Assembly: GCA_022650485.1 (NCBI GenBank)
Contig: JALCPP010000002.1
Span: 62,001-126,000 of the forward strand
Direction: 5' to 3'
Source of the DNA: Oscillospiraceae bacterium
GTDB taxonomy: Bacteria; Bacillota; Clostridia; Oscillospirales; Acutalibacteraceae
DNA: 64,000 bases
The number at the start of each line of letters is the position of its first letter. Position 1 is the stretch's first letter. A program made the translations under genes and the position numbers. This document shows, one piece after another, positions 51,574 to 59,456 of this stretch. The notes beneath the pieces are model-generated. The model searched no databases, was not told where the DNA came from, and saw only the letters and a program-made list of their open reading frames with translations.

Positions 51574-51602
51574 ATTATAGCTCTACCAATCAAACTTTGC
51601 AA
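51574..51602 (-). promoter_or_regulatory. Promoter of amt
   Basis: Minus strand TTGCAA, 17-base spacer, TATAAT. Confidence 0.7.
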
Positions 51603-51697
51603 GTTTAAAATTGCATTATTCATATATTTTGTAGATTAAAATAGAAATAAAACTTGAAACGTCATATAACTAGGCAAAAACACAACATATCCACAAA

Positions 51698-51735
51698 AAT
51701 AAATTTCCTGCACATTAAACAATATGCAGGAAATT
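51698..51735 (-). terminator. Terminator of the HD-GYP gene
   Basis: AATTTCCTGCA pairs with TGCAGGAAATT, 11 base pairs around 12 bases; on the minus strand TTATTTTTG follows. Confidence 0.78.
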
Positions 51736-51746
51736 ATTTTAAAAAT

Positions 51747-52868
51747 TCAAACTTTAATCTTGCTCTGTGCATATGCACTGGCGGGAACGGATGCGGCAGT
51801 ACCGGTTATCACACTGGTAATGGTCACATTGGTTAAGTCTTTTTCGTTTTTTAGGTCATAATAGACCGGATTTGAATCTTCACTGCCAAGGAGCTTAACT
51901 TTTGGGCGCAGGCAGCAGTCTTCATAATTTTTAACCACAATGGCGGAACAGCCGTTGCTCAGCTGTACACAGGTACCAAGCGGGAATGCGGCGACTTTTT
52001 TAATAAACAAAGATACATATTTTGCGTCAAACAATTTACCGGCTCCGCCCATCAGAAATTCAATTACGTCCGATGGCATCATTGCTTTCCGGTACGGGCG
52101 GTCCGAGGTCATGGCGTCAAAAACATCCGCAATGGCGATAATCCGGCTGAATTGATGAATCCGTTCACAGGACATGCCGTAGGGATAGCCGCTTCCATCC
52201 AGCCGCTCGTGGTGCTGCAGAATGCTGATGAGCGATGACATGGGAAGGTCAAAACCGGAGTCCCGAAGATATTCGTAACCGAGAGGAGGATGCTTTTTCA
52301 CCTCTGCAAATTCTTCTGGGGTCAGTGGACCGGATTTGTCAATAATCTTTTTATCTACAAAGACTTTACCAATATCGTGCAGAAGTGCACCCAGCCCAAG
52401 TTTGTAAAGAGAAATCGTGTCCATGCCAAGGGCTACGCCGACCACAATGGACAGGACACCGACATTAACCGAATGGTAATAGGTATAGTTGTCGTATGAC
52501 TTCAGGTCAACCATATTGACCATGATGTTTCTGTTTTTTATAATTTCTTCCACAATACTGTGAACAATTGTTTTTGCTTTGTGAGCCATATCCTGGCTGA
52601 GCCCTGTATCGAAACTTTGAATATAAATATCGCGGACCGCCCGGATTGCGGAGTTTCTCAGCTCATCGTCGATGACGGATTGGATTTCAATTTCTTCTGA
52701 GATTTTGTCGTTAATATAAACTCCCTGAAACCCATTCCTTGCAATGCTTGCAAGATAGGATGGCTTGAGCGTCTGCCCCTGCTGCAACAGGAGCCTGCCA
52801 TCAGGCCCGTATAAGGGCTTTGCAAGCACCATGCCCTCATGCAGGCAAAGTGTGGGAATATATCTCAT
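51747..52868 (-). CDS. HD-GYP domain phosphodiesterase
   Basis: 373 residues. An N-terminal domain (RYIPTLCLHEGMVLAKPLYG) then an HD-GYP core (about 130-310) with the metal motif LLHDIGKVFVDKKI, HPPLGYEYL and the GYP-containing HHERLDGSGYPYG. Hydrolyses cyclic-di-GMP (or cyclic-GAMP in some cases). The C-terminal 60 residues are unassigned. GGAGG precedes ATG 52868. Single gene. Confidence 0.9.
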   Translation of the reverse strand: MRYIPTLCLHEGMVLAKPLYGPDGRLLLQQGQTLKPSYLASIARNGFQGVYINDKISEEIEIQSVIDDELRNSAIRAVRDIYIQSFDTGLSQDMAHKAKTIVHSIVEEIIKNRNIMVNMVDLKSYDNYTYYHSVNVGVLSIVVGVALGMDTISLYKLGLGALLHDIGKVFVDKKIIDKSGPLTPEEFAEVKKHPPLGYEYLRDSGFDLPMSSLISILQHHERLDGSGYPYGMSCERIHQFSRIIAIADVFDAMTSDRPYRKAMMPSDVIEFLMGGAGKLFDAKYVSLFIKKVAAFPLGTCVQLSNGCSAIVVKNYEDCCLRPKVKLLGSEDSNPVYYDLKNEKDLTNVTITSVITGTAASVPASAYAQSKIKV

Positions 52869-53008
52869 TTAGATTTGCCTCCGTGGATAACGAATTGGAT
52901 ATTATTACATAAAATTCTACATAATATATGATAAACCCCTACTTTATCATATTAACTGCTTTGTACAATGTTTCAATGCGGATAAAGCAAAATTTAAAAA
53001 TATTAACG

Positions 53009-53590
53009 TTATTGCAAGTAGGAGTCCGGCAAATCAAATGGATCTGTTTTTTGCATGCGCATGGGCAGGGGTTCGATGGGAATATGGTGCAGTGCTTTTT
53101 CGAATGCGATTCTTTTACTTCCGTCATGCAGATGGATAATGCCGCAATACTGAAACTGATTTTTCCAGAGCAGCTTGCGCATGGAACGGTTTTCTTCATG
53201 CGTAACCATACGGATGCTGCAGATGCTTTGTTTCAGGCAGAGCTGCTCCACCTGTTTGATGATGGCAGAAGCAAATCCCTGCCCTTTTTCGCTGCTGGAA
53301 ACAGCGATCCGCTGAATAATCGCATAGGGATGGATTGCGGACCATTTTCCTTCGTAAATCGAGTCGTAAATGGTTTCCCCGGTAAAGGAAACGGCTGCCG
53401 TTGCAGCAATTTTCTCGTTTTTAAGCAGTACATAGCTGTAGCCTTTATGGATATCACTGCGGATAATGTCGACGGTCGGGTAATTGTTCTGCCATTGATC
53501 GACCCCTGCTTCTTTCAGAGAAACCTGTGCCTGCCGGATGATTTTCATGATCGTATCGATATCGGATTCCGTAGATCTTCGAAATTCCAT
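53009..53590 (-). CDS. GNAT family N-acetyltransferase
   Basis: 193 residues. The acetyl-CoA loop lies in IQRIAVSSSEKGQGFASAIIKQVEQ (motif A) and IRMVTHEENRSMRKLLWKNQF follows (motif B). The acceptor is unknown. It is the last gene after mgsA, the HPr-like gene and DUF503, with a 91-base gap, so co-transcription is possible. Confidence 0.85.
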   Translation of the reverse strand: MEFRRSTESDIDTIMKIIRQAQVSLKEAGVDQWQNNYPTVDIIRSDIHKGYSYVLLKNEKIAATAAVSFTGETIYDSIYEGKWSAIHPYAIIQRIAVSSSEKGQGFASAIIKQVEQLCLKQSICSIRMVTHEENRSMRKLLWKNQFQYCGIIHLHDGSKRIAFEKALHHIPIEPLPMRMQKTDPFDLPDSYLQ

Positions 53591-53681
53591 TTTAATGAAC
53601 CGCCCCCTTGATAGGCTGTGGTGACCGAACGCCGAATGTTCCGTGCGGGATGACTCCGGTGTGATTCGGCGGGCGGTTAGG

Positions 53682-53963
53682 TTATCTGATTTCTCGCTTA
53701 ATTGCTGTTATTTCCGCTTCTGTATTTTTTTCAATAAAATCGATTACATGATCCAGAATGCTGTCTGCCTGAGCAACGGTTCCTGCCGCGCAGGCGATGC
53801 CCAGCACGATGGTTTGGTGCGTATCCTGCTCGCCGGTTTCTATCATGGAGATATTAAACTTATTCCGTGTTCGTGAAAGAATGCTTTGAACGACCATCCT
53901 CTTATCTTTCAGGGAATGAACCCAGGGTGCGTAAAGTTTTACGGTTGCAGCCGCAATGATCAT
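53682..53963 (-). CDS. DUF503 protein (YlxP-like)
   Basis: 93 residues, a small ferredoxin-like fold: MIIAAATVKLYAPWVHSLKD, KRMVVQSILSRTRNKFNISM. In Firmicutes YlxP is often next to rbfA and thought to act in ribosome maturation; here it is with an HPr-like gene. No reaction known. Confidence 0.8.
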   Translation of the reverse strand: MIIAAATVKLYAPWVHSLKDKRMVVQSILSRTRNKFNISMIETGEQDTHQTIVLGIACAAGTVAQADSILDHVIDFIEKNTEAEITAIKREIR

Positions 53964-54013
53964 AACCTGTTCTCCCGTCTGTGTCTGCTTTTTTGTAAAC
54001 TGCCAAGCTTCAA

Positions 54014-54247
54014 TCAGTTTTCTTCCACGATAAATTCTTGCAGTTCCTTTAAAATTGCCTGGTTGTCTGAATGAATCCTCAGCTCAAGGGGCTCTTTCAG
54101 ATTAAGACTGAAAATTCCCATTACCGATTTGGCATCCAGAATATGAACCCCTTCTACCAGTTCACCCTCCACACACTCTTTGGAAAGAATGGCAGAAAAG
54201 TTTTTCACTTTTTCAATGCTGTTGAGCAGAACTTTCACGGTCATCAT
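54014..54247 (-). CDS. HPr-like protein lacking the phosphorylatable histidine
   Basis: 77 residues with the HPr fold signature ILDAKSVMGIFSLNL (the Ser-46 region) and a C-terminal helix. The N-terminal site, normally GLHARPA around His-15, reads NSIEKVKNFSAI and has no histidine, so phosphotransfer in the sugar PTS is not possible. It may work like Crh as a signalling partner. It lies 19 bases after mgsA. Confidence 0.75.
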   Translation of the reverse strand: MMTVKVLLNSIEKVKNFSAILSKECVEGELVEGVHILDAKSVMGIFSLNLKEPLELRIHSDNQAILKELQEFIVEEN

Positions 54248-54266
54248 AAATGTGATCCATCCTTTC

Positions 54267-54749
54267 TTATTTTATTAAATTGCTGTCGCTGGCCCGGTCA
54301 ATGACTTTTTGCTTGAAATTAATCACTTTATGTTCGTATTCCTGGTCCATTAAGGGGGACTGAATCATAAAATCGGCGGTTGCTTTGTTATTGGCGATGG
54401 GAATATCGTAAACCTGAGCGATTCGCAGAAGGGCTTTTACATCGGGATCGTGCGGCTGTGCTTCCAGCGGATCAGAGAAAAACACGACAAAATTGATGAT
54501 TCCCTCCACGATTTTTGCGCCGACCTGCTGATCTCCTCCCAAGGGGCCGCTGTTATATCCTTTGACCGAAAGCCCCGTTTTTTCCGCAACCAGCCGGGCT
54601 GACGTTCCTGTTCCGCATAAGTCGTGCTTCTTTAGAATATCCCGGTTTTTTTCGCACCATTCAATCAAATCACGTTTTTTGCCGTCGTGGGCGATCAGAG
54701 CAATTGTTTTTCTTTTTCCAATGGTAAATGTAATAAATTCATTCTCCAT
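54267..54749 (-). CDS. mgsA: Methylglyoxal synthase
   Basis: 160 residues. Converts dihydroxyacetone phosphate to methylglyoxal, a bypass when phosphate is short. IALIAHDGKKRDLIEWC, LCGTGTSARLV, SGPLGGDQQVGA and FFSDPLEAQPHDPDVKAL are diagnostic and include the phosphate loop and catalytic aspartates. Length is slightly long for the family. First gene of the mgsA operon. Confidence 0.94.
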   Translation of the reverse strand: MENEFITFTIGKRKTIALIAHDGKKRDLIEWCEKNRDILKKHDLCGTGTSARLVAEKTGLSVKGYNSGPLGGDQQVGAKIVEGIINFVVFFSDPLEAQPHDPDVKALLRIAQVYDIPIANNKATADFMIQSPLMDQEYEHKVINFKQKVIDRASDSNLIK

Positions 54750-54828
54750 AATTTTACCTGCCCTATCCTGTTTTTTTAATCAACTGTATTTTCGCGATGA
54801 TTGGTATTGGGGCCGAATAACTTTCTTT

Positions 54829-54837
54829 ATTATACCA
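54829..54837 (-). promoter_or_regulatory. Extended -10 promoter of the mgsA operon
   Basis: Minus strand TGGTATAAT, an extended -10 (TGn-TATAAT), about 80 bases before mgsA. There is no good -35. Confidence 0.5.
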
Positions 54838-54947
54838 CTTCTGCCGCGGATTTTGACACGGTAAGCTGGGTGTTTTCACTTCTTTTTTGTGGGGCGGAAA
54901 GACAGACGGACTGTTTGATGACCTGACCTTGAAAAACCTTAAAATAA

Positions 54948-54988
54948 AACAGACTGCCCGGAGCGGAAGTTTGCCGGACAGTCTGTTT
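54948..54988 (-). terminator. Terminator of the deoR-type gene
   Basis: AAACAGACTGCCCGG and CCGGACAGTCTGTTT pair with one mismatch; on the minus strand TTTTATTTT follows. The plus side also has TTTTT. Confidence 0.8.
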
Positions 54989-55066
54989 TTGTCAGTATTT
55001 TGGAATAAAGAGATGCAGCGGCGTGCGCATTTGTCTTGAGAAGATTGCCCCCGGGTGTGTCGGGTT

Positions 55067-55846
55067 TTAAACGAGGGACAGCTTTACGTCGGACTGCTCT
55101 ATAATATTTTGCCATTCGGGGGACAGGCCGCTGTCGGTAATAACCATATCCATTTCATTGAGCTGTGCGAAATAGGCGGGGCTGATTTTACCGAATTTAC
55201 TGGAATCGGTGATCAGAATTTTTGTTTGTGCGGACTGGATGATCGTGCGTTTATTGGGTACTTCGTAATTGTTGGAACAGGTGATTCCCAGTTTTGCATG
55301 GACGCCGGTGGCGGAAATAAACGCTTTGGTTGCGCGGATTTCGCTGATCAGTTCAATGGATTGGGGGGATTCAAACAGCTGCTCGGTCGGGTGATAGTAT
55401 CCGCCGGGAAAAATCAACTTGGTCAGTGTTTTATTGATCAAACGGGACAGCACGTTGTAATTGTAGCAGAGCACCGTAATATCCATGTCTTCCGGCATGT
55501 ACCGCGCGAGCTTGTCGGCGGTGGAACCGGAGTCGATGGTCACCACGTCCCCCGGTTCGATTAAAGTGGCCGCAAATTTTCCAATCCGGTCTTTTTCTTC
55601 ATTGTGCTGGATCCTTGCCGAATACAACTCGTAATTTGAAACGGTGTTTTCCATCACGGTGTTTCGGTGGTAAGTCGCGACTCCATAACTTCGGTCTACA
55701 AGAGCTTCGCTTTTCAGGGTGTCCAGGTCGCGCCGGATCGTCATTTCAGAAACGCCGAGCAGTTCGGACAGATGCCGGACCGACATTGTTTCGTTTTCTT
55801 TTAAAATTGCAATTAATCGATTAAGCCGTTCACTTCGATTACTCAT
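55067..55846 (-). CDS. DeoR family transcriptional regulator
   Basis: 259 residues. An N-terminal helix-turn-helix (ENETMSVRHLSELLGVSEMT, IRRDLDTL) and a sugar-phosphate-binding C-terminal domain (DSGSTADKLARYM, KAFISATGVH). DeoR regulators usually respond to phosphorylated sugars. It is divergent from the transketolase operon and is its likely repressor. ATG 55846 follows GGTAGGTG; a GTG two codons upstream is possible. Confidence 0.9.
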   Translation of the reverse strand: MSNRSERLNRLIAILKENETMSVRHLSELLGVSEMTIRRDLDTLKSEALVDRSYGVATYHRNTVMENTVSNYELYSARIQHNEEKDRIGKFAATLIEPGDVVTIDSGSTADKLARYMPEDMDITVLCYNYNVLSRLINKTLTKLIFPGGYYHPTEQLFESPQSIELISEIRATKAFISATGVHAKLGITCSNNYEVPNKRTIIQSAQTKILITDSSKFGKISPAYFAQLNEMDMVITDSGLSPEWQNIIEQSDVKLSLV

Positions 55847-55958
55847 GTTCACCTACCCAAACTGTATCATGTCACATTTTTATAATTTCATAATACCATT
55901 ATACCAAATTTCACATAGAAATCAACTTATTTCTATTATCTGAGCAGATTTTGCAAAA

Positions 55959-55980
55959 ATTAAACATCTATATGTTTAAT
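55959..55980. promoter_or_regulatory. Palindromic operator candidate for the DeoR regulator
   Basis: ATTAAACAT-CTAT-ATGTTTAAT, perfect 9-base arms. Related half sites (ATGTTTA) recur at about 56022-56030. It lies between the regulator and the operon it probably controls. Confidence 0.6.
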
Positions 55981-56099
55981 TGAACGCAAATAGTGTGACT
56001 AAAATGTTATATATTAAATAAAATGTTTATTGTGTCGGTCAATTGCACTACATTTATGGATGGTATTTCGATAATAACCACGAAAATGTTCTTTGTTCG

Positions 56100-56128
56100 T
56101 TGACTTTATGTTTGATTGATCTCATAAT
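56100..56128 (+). promoter_or_regulatory. Promoter of the transketolase-RuBisCO-like operon
   Basis: TTGACT, 17-base spacer, CATAAT. The leader is about 125 bases. No terminator is seen in it. Confidence 0.65.
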
Positions 56129-56258
56129 TGGGATCGAAAGATGATTAATGCAACAATTTAAAGACAAAATAGAGTGCAACATGACTGAATGGCAAGCTTT
56201 TATTTATCAAAGCGTTTCATCGGCATAACGGATATCCCGTTTGGAAAGGAAGAAGAAA

Positions 56259-57104
56259 ATGGACGCAAAAGAAAACAGGCAACTGCAGATTCTCGCATGC
56301 AAAGTGAGAATGGGCGCGATTGAAGGGGTGTATCGTGCGAAATCGGGGCATCCGGGGGGAAGTCTTTCGGCTGCCGATCTGCTTACATACCTTTATTTCA
56401 GGGAAATGAGGGTGAATCCGGAACATCCAAAGGCGGAAAACAGGGATCGCTTTGTGCTGTCCAAGGGACACGGCGCTCCGGGACTGTACGCGACGCTCGC
56501 CCTGAAGGGATATTTCCCCATGGCGGAGCTCAAGAAGCTGCGCCATATTGGGGCTATGCTGCAGGGGCATCCGGATATGAAAGGAACCCCGGGGGTTGAT
56601 ATGAGTACCGGCTCTTTGGGCCAGGGCTTTTCCGCTGCCTGCGGGATGGCGCTTGCCGGAAAAATGGACCGTATGGAGTATCGTGTTTACACGCTGCTGG
56701 GGGACGGAGAGATTGAAGAAGGCGAAATCTGGGAAGCTGCGATGTTTGCCGGGCACCATCATCTGGATAATCTTTGCGCCATTGTTGACAGCAACGGCCT
56801 GCAGATCGACGGCCCTGTGGCTCAGGTTGCCGGCCCGGCGCCGATTGATGAAAAATTCCGTGCCTTCGGCTTTGATGTGCAGATCATTGACGGCCATGAT
56901 TTTGGGGCGATGGAAAAGGCAATGAAACATGCGAAATCCGTAAAGGATCAACCCTGCGCTATTATTGCGCAGACGGTAAAGGGCAAAGGTGTTTCTTACA
57001 TGGAAAATCAGGTTTCCTGGCACGGGAAAGCGCCGAATGATGAACAGTACGCGGTGGCCATGCAGGACTTGAATCGGACCCTGTCTGAATTGGAGGCGGA
57101 ATAA
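56259..57104 (+). CDS. Transketolase, N-terminal (thiamine-diphosphate) subunit
   Basis: 281 residues. KSGHPGGSLSAADLLTYLYF, the catalytic-site segment SKGHGAPGLYATLAL and the ThDP-magnesium motif GDGEIEEGE...VDSNGLQIDG are present. This is the first half of a split transketolase; the second follows directly (stop then ATG). ATG 56259 is preferred to TTG 56241 because GGAAAGGAAGA lies correctly upstream. First gene of the operon. Confidence 0.93.
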   Translation: MDAKENRQLQILACKVRMGAIEGVYRAKSGHPGGSLSAADLLTYLYFREMRVNPEHPKAENRDRFVLSKGHGAPGLYATLALKGYFPMAELKKLRHIGAMLQGHPDMKGTPGVDMSTGSLGQGFSAACGMALAGKMDRMEYRVYTLLGDGEIEEGEIWEAAMFAGHHHLDNLCAIVDSNGLQIDGPVAQVAGPAPIDEKFRAFGFDVQIIDGHDFGAMEKAMKHAKSVKDQPCAIIAQTVKGKGVSYMENQVSWHGKAPNDEQYAVAMQDLNRTLSELEAE

Positions 57105-58058
57105 ATGGCGGAAATGGTAAAAAAAGCAACCAGAGAAAGTTACGGAGAAGCACTGACGGAACTGGCGGAAGATTATCCGCAGGTTGTTGTTTTGGATGCG
57201 GATTTGGCGGAGGCCACGAAAACGGCGTTCTTCCGCAAAGCCTATCCGAATCGCTTTATCGACTGTGGTATTGCGGAATCCAACATGGTTGGTGTGGCGG
57301 CCGGTTTGGCCGCCTGTGGGAAAATCCCGTTTGCAACCTCTTTTGCCATGTTTTCCGCGGGCCGTGCTTATGAGCAGGTGCGCAATTCCGTCGGCTACCC
57401 GAAGTTGAACGTGAAAATAGTCGGGTCCCACGCAGGAATCTCGGTGGGCGAAGACGGAGCAACCCACCAATGCTGTGAAGATATTGCCCTGATGCGCACC
57501 ATACCAGGAATGGTGGTTCTTAATCCCGCAGACCACTATGAGATGAAAGCCGCGGTAAAAGCTGCCGTGCGGTGGAACGGCCCGGTTTATCTGCGCCTGG
57601 GAAGACTGGCGGTGGAAAGCTTTAACAATTCGGACGATTACAAGTTCGAGCTTGGAAAGGGAATTACCCTGCGCGACGGAAAAGACCTTACGATTGTTGC
57701 AACCGGTCTGATGGTGTCCCGCGCGCTGGAGGCGGTGAAGCATCTGGCAGAGCAGGGAATCGACGCAAGACTGATTAATATTCATACGATTAAGCCGATC
57801 GACCGCGGACTGCTGGTGAAAGCGGCAAAGGAAACCGGAAAAATCATCACGGTGGAGGAACACAGCGTGATCGGCGGACTGGGGGATGCGGTTTGCGGAG
57901 CGCTTTCCGAAGAATGCCCGGTCCCGGTTGTCAAAATTGGTGTAAACGATCAATACGGGCATTCCGGCCCCGCAATGGATTTGCTTGATGAATTCGGGCT
58001 GAATGCGGCGCATATTGAGGAAACCGCCAAAAAATTTCTTGGAAGGGAAACTCAATGA
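57105..58058 (+). CDS. Transketolase, C-terminal subunit
   Basis: 317 residues. Pyrimidine-binding and C-terminal domains: RFIDCGIAESNMVGVAAGLA (with the catalytic glutamate), SFAMFSAGRAYEQVRN, VGSHAGISVGEDGATHQ and TVEEHSVIGGLG. Transfers two-carbon units between ketoses and aldoses such as erythrose 4-phosphate. Begins on the base after the N-subunit stop. Confidence 0.93.
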   Translation: MAEMVKKATRESYGEALTELAEDYPQVVVLDADLAEATKTAFFRKAYPNRFIDCGIAESNMVGVAAGLAACGKIPFATSFAMFSAGRAYEQVRNSVGYPKLNVKIVGSHAGISVGEDGATHQCCEDIALMRTIPGMVVLNPADHYEMKAAVKAAVRWNGPVYLRLGRLAVESFNNSDDYKFELGKGITLRDGKDLTIVATGLMVSRALEAVKHLAEQGIDARLINIHTIKPIDRGLLVKAAKETGKIITVEEHSVIGGLGDAVCGALSEECPVPVVKIGVNDQYGHSGPAMDLLDEFGLNAAHIEETAKKFLGRETQ

Positions 58059-58150
58059 GATCCGCATGGTTCTGAAAGTACCGCGTGGGCGGGTTAAAGA
58101 CGGTTGAAAATTTTATAAATTTTTTTGATACATCAAAGGAGTCGTTACAT

Positions 58151-58615
58151 ATGGATCGCAAGAAAATTATCATCGGGTGCGACAACGCTGCAGTGGATTT
58201 GAAAAACGTGATTATCAAACATTTGAAGGAAAAGGGATATCTGGTGGAAAATGTGGGGTGTGATGCACCGGGCGATCCCACCAATTACCCGACTGTTGCC
58301 AAGCGTCTTTGCCGGAACATTACGGAAAGCGGCTACAATAAGCGCGGAATTTTAATCTGCGGAACCGGAATCGGCATGGCGATGTGTGCAAATAAATTCA
58401 AGGGGATTCGTGCCGCCGTGTGCCACGACGCCTATTCTGCGGAGCGCGCGGCGTTGAGCAACGATGCCAATGTAATCTGCATGGGTGCGCGCGTCATTGG
58501 CCCGGAACTGGCAAAAAAAATGGTAGACGAGTGGCTTCCGCTGGAATTTAAGGACGGACGCTCCACAGACAAGCTGAAAGAAATCGCGGGAATTGAAGCG
58601 GAAAATTTCGGGTAA
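58151..58615 (+). CDS. RpiB/LacAB family sugar-phosphate isomerase (DerI/EryI-like)
   Basis: 154 residues. IGCDNAAVDLKN (instead of the usual CDHAA) and ICGTGIGMAMCANKFKGIRA carry the active-site Cys; NDANVICMGARVIG follows. RpiB isomerises ribose 5-phosphate; relatives DerI/EryI turn D-erythrulose 4-phosphate into D-erythrose 4-phosphate. The next gene is a TpiA-like protein, the partner in that pathway. ATG 58151 follows AAAGGAG. Confidence 0.82.
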   Translation: MDRKKIIIGCDNAAVDLKNVIIKHLKEKGYLVENVGCDAPGDPTNYPTVAKRLCRNITESGYNKRGILICGTGIGMAMCANKFKGIRAAVCHDAYSAERAALSNDANVICMGARVIGPELAKKMVDEWLPLEFKDGRSTDKLKEIAGIEAENFG

Positions 58616-58643
58616 ACAGACCTGTTGCAGAAAGGGGCATTCT

Positions 58644-59456
58644 ATGGACCGCAGGAAAAAGATTTATTTGGGCACCAATACCAAAATGTATAAAACCACG
58701 GGGGAAACAGTTGCGTTTTTAAAAAGGCTGAATCAATTGACAAAAGAGATTTCGCGTGACAAAATGCAGCTTTTCGTCATCCCTTCGTACATGACACTGG
58801 CGGCGGCGAGGGAAAGTGTGCCACGGCAGAACATCTCTTTGGGTGCGCAGAATATGGCATGGGAGGAACAGGGCCAGTTTACGGGGGAGATTTCCCCGCT
58901 GATGCTGAAGGAAGCCGGCATGGACCTTGTCATGATCGGCCATTCCGAACGCCGCCATGTTTTTCGCGAAACCAATGAAGAAGAAAACAAAAAGGTTTTG
59001 TGCGCCTGCAAAAGCGGATTTTCCCCGCTGCTCTGTGTTGGAGAAACTGCGGTGGAAAAGGGGTACGGCATTGCCGCAGAAGTGATTCGCACACAGCTGA
59101 AAGTCGGCCTGCACGGCATGATGCCCTGTGAAGCCCGAAAAATCATGGTTGCCTATGAACCGGTTTGGGCGATCGGTGTTAACGGCGTGCCCGCTTCCAA
59201 GGAATATGCAAACCAAATTCACCAGGTGATTCGCGAAACGCTGACGGAACTGTTCGGTGACGAGATCGGCGGGGATGTTCCGGTCCTTTACGGCGGAAGC
59301 GTCAACCCGCAGAACGCGGAAGAACTGATTTGTATGCCGGAAATCGACGGGCTGTTTATTGGCCGCAGTGCCTGGGATGCGGATAACTTCAATGCTATTA
59401 TCCGCAAGGTGCTGCCGTTATTTGAAGCAAAGCGCAGGGGGGAGGATTCCGTATGA
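58644..59456 (+). CDS. TpiA-like isomerase (LerI/EryH-like)
   Basis: 270 residues. TIM-barrel with the N-terminal NTKMYKTTGETVAFLKRL (lysine), catalytic His in MIGHSERRHVF, Glu in VAYEPVWAIG and the phosphate loop YGGSVNPQNA. The glycolytic tpiA normally sits with gapA-pgk. Its place here, together with a RpiB-like and RuBisCO-like protein, suits LerI (L-erythrulose 1-phosphate isomerase). ATG 58644 follows GAAAGGGG. Overlaps the next gene by four bases. Confidence 0.8.
   Translation: MDRRKKIYLGTNTKMYKTTGETVAFLKRLNQLTKEISRDKMQLFVIPSYMTLAAARESVPRQNISLGAQNMAWEEQGQFTGEISPLMLKEAGMDLVMIGHSERRHVFRETNEEENKKVLCACKSGFSPLLCVGETAVEKGYGIAAEVIRTQLKVGLHGMMPCEARKIMVAYEPVWAIGVNGVPASKEYANQIHQVIRETLTELFGDEIGGDVPVLYGGSVNPQNAEELICMPEIDGLFIGRSAWDADNFNAIIRKVLPLFEAKRRGEDSV

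Noticed and set aside
56217-58067. A 616-codon open frame antisense to the transketolase genes
   Set aside because: It mirrors strongly supported sense genes, contains no known domain, and has Cys/His/Arg-rich composition typical of antisense frames.
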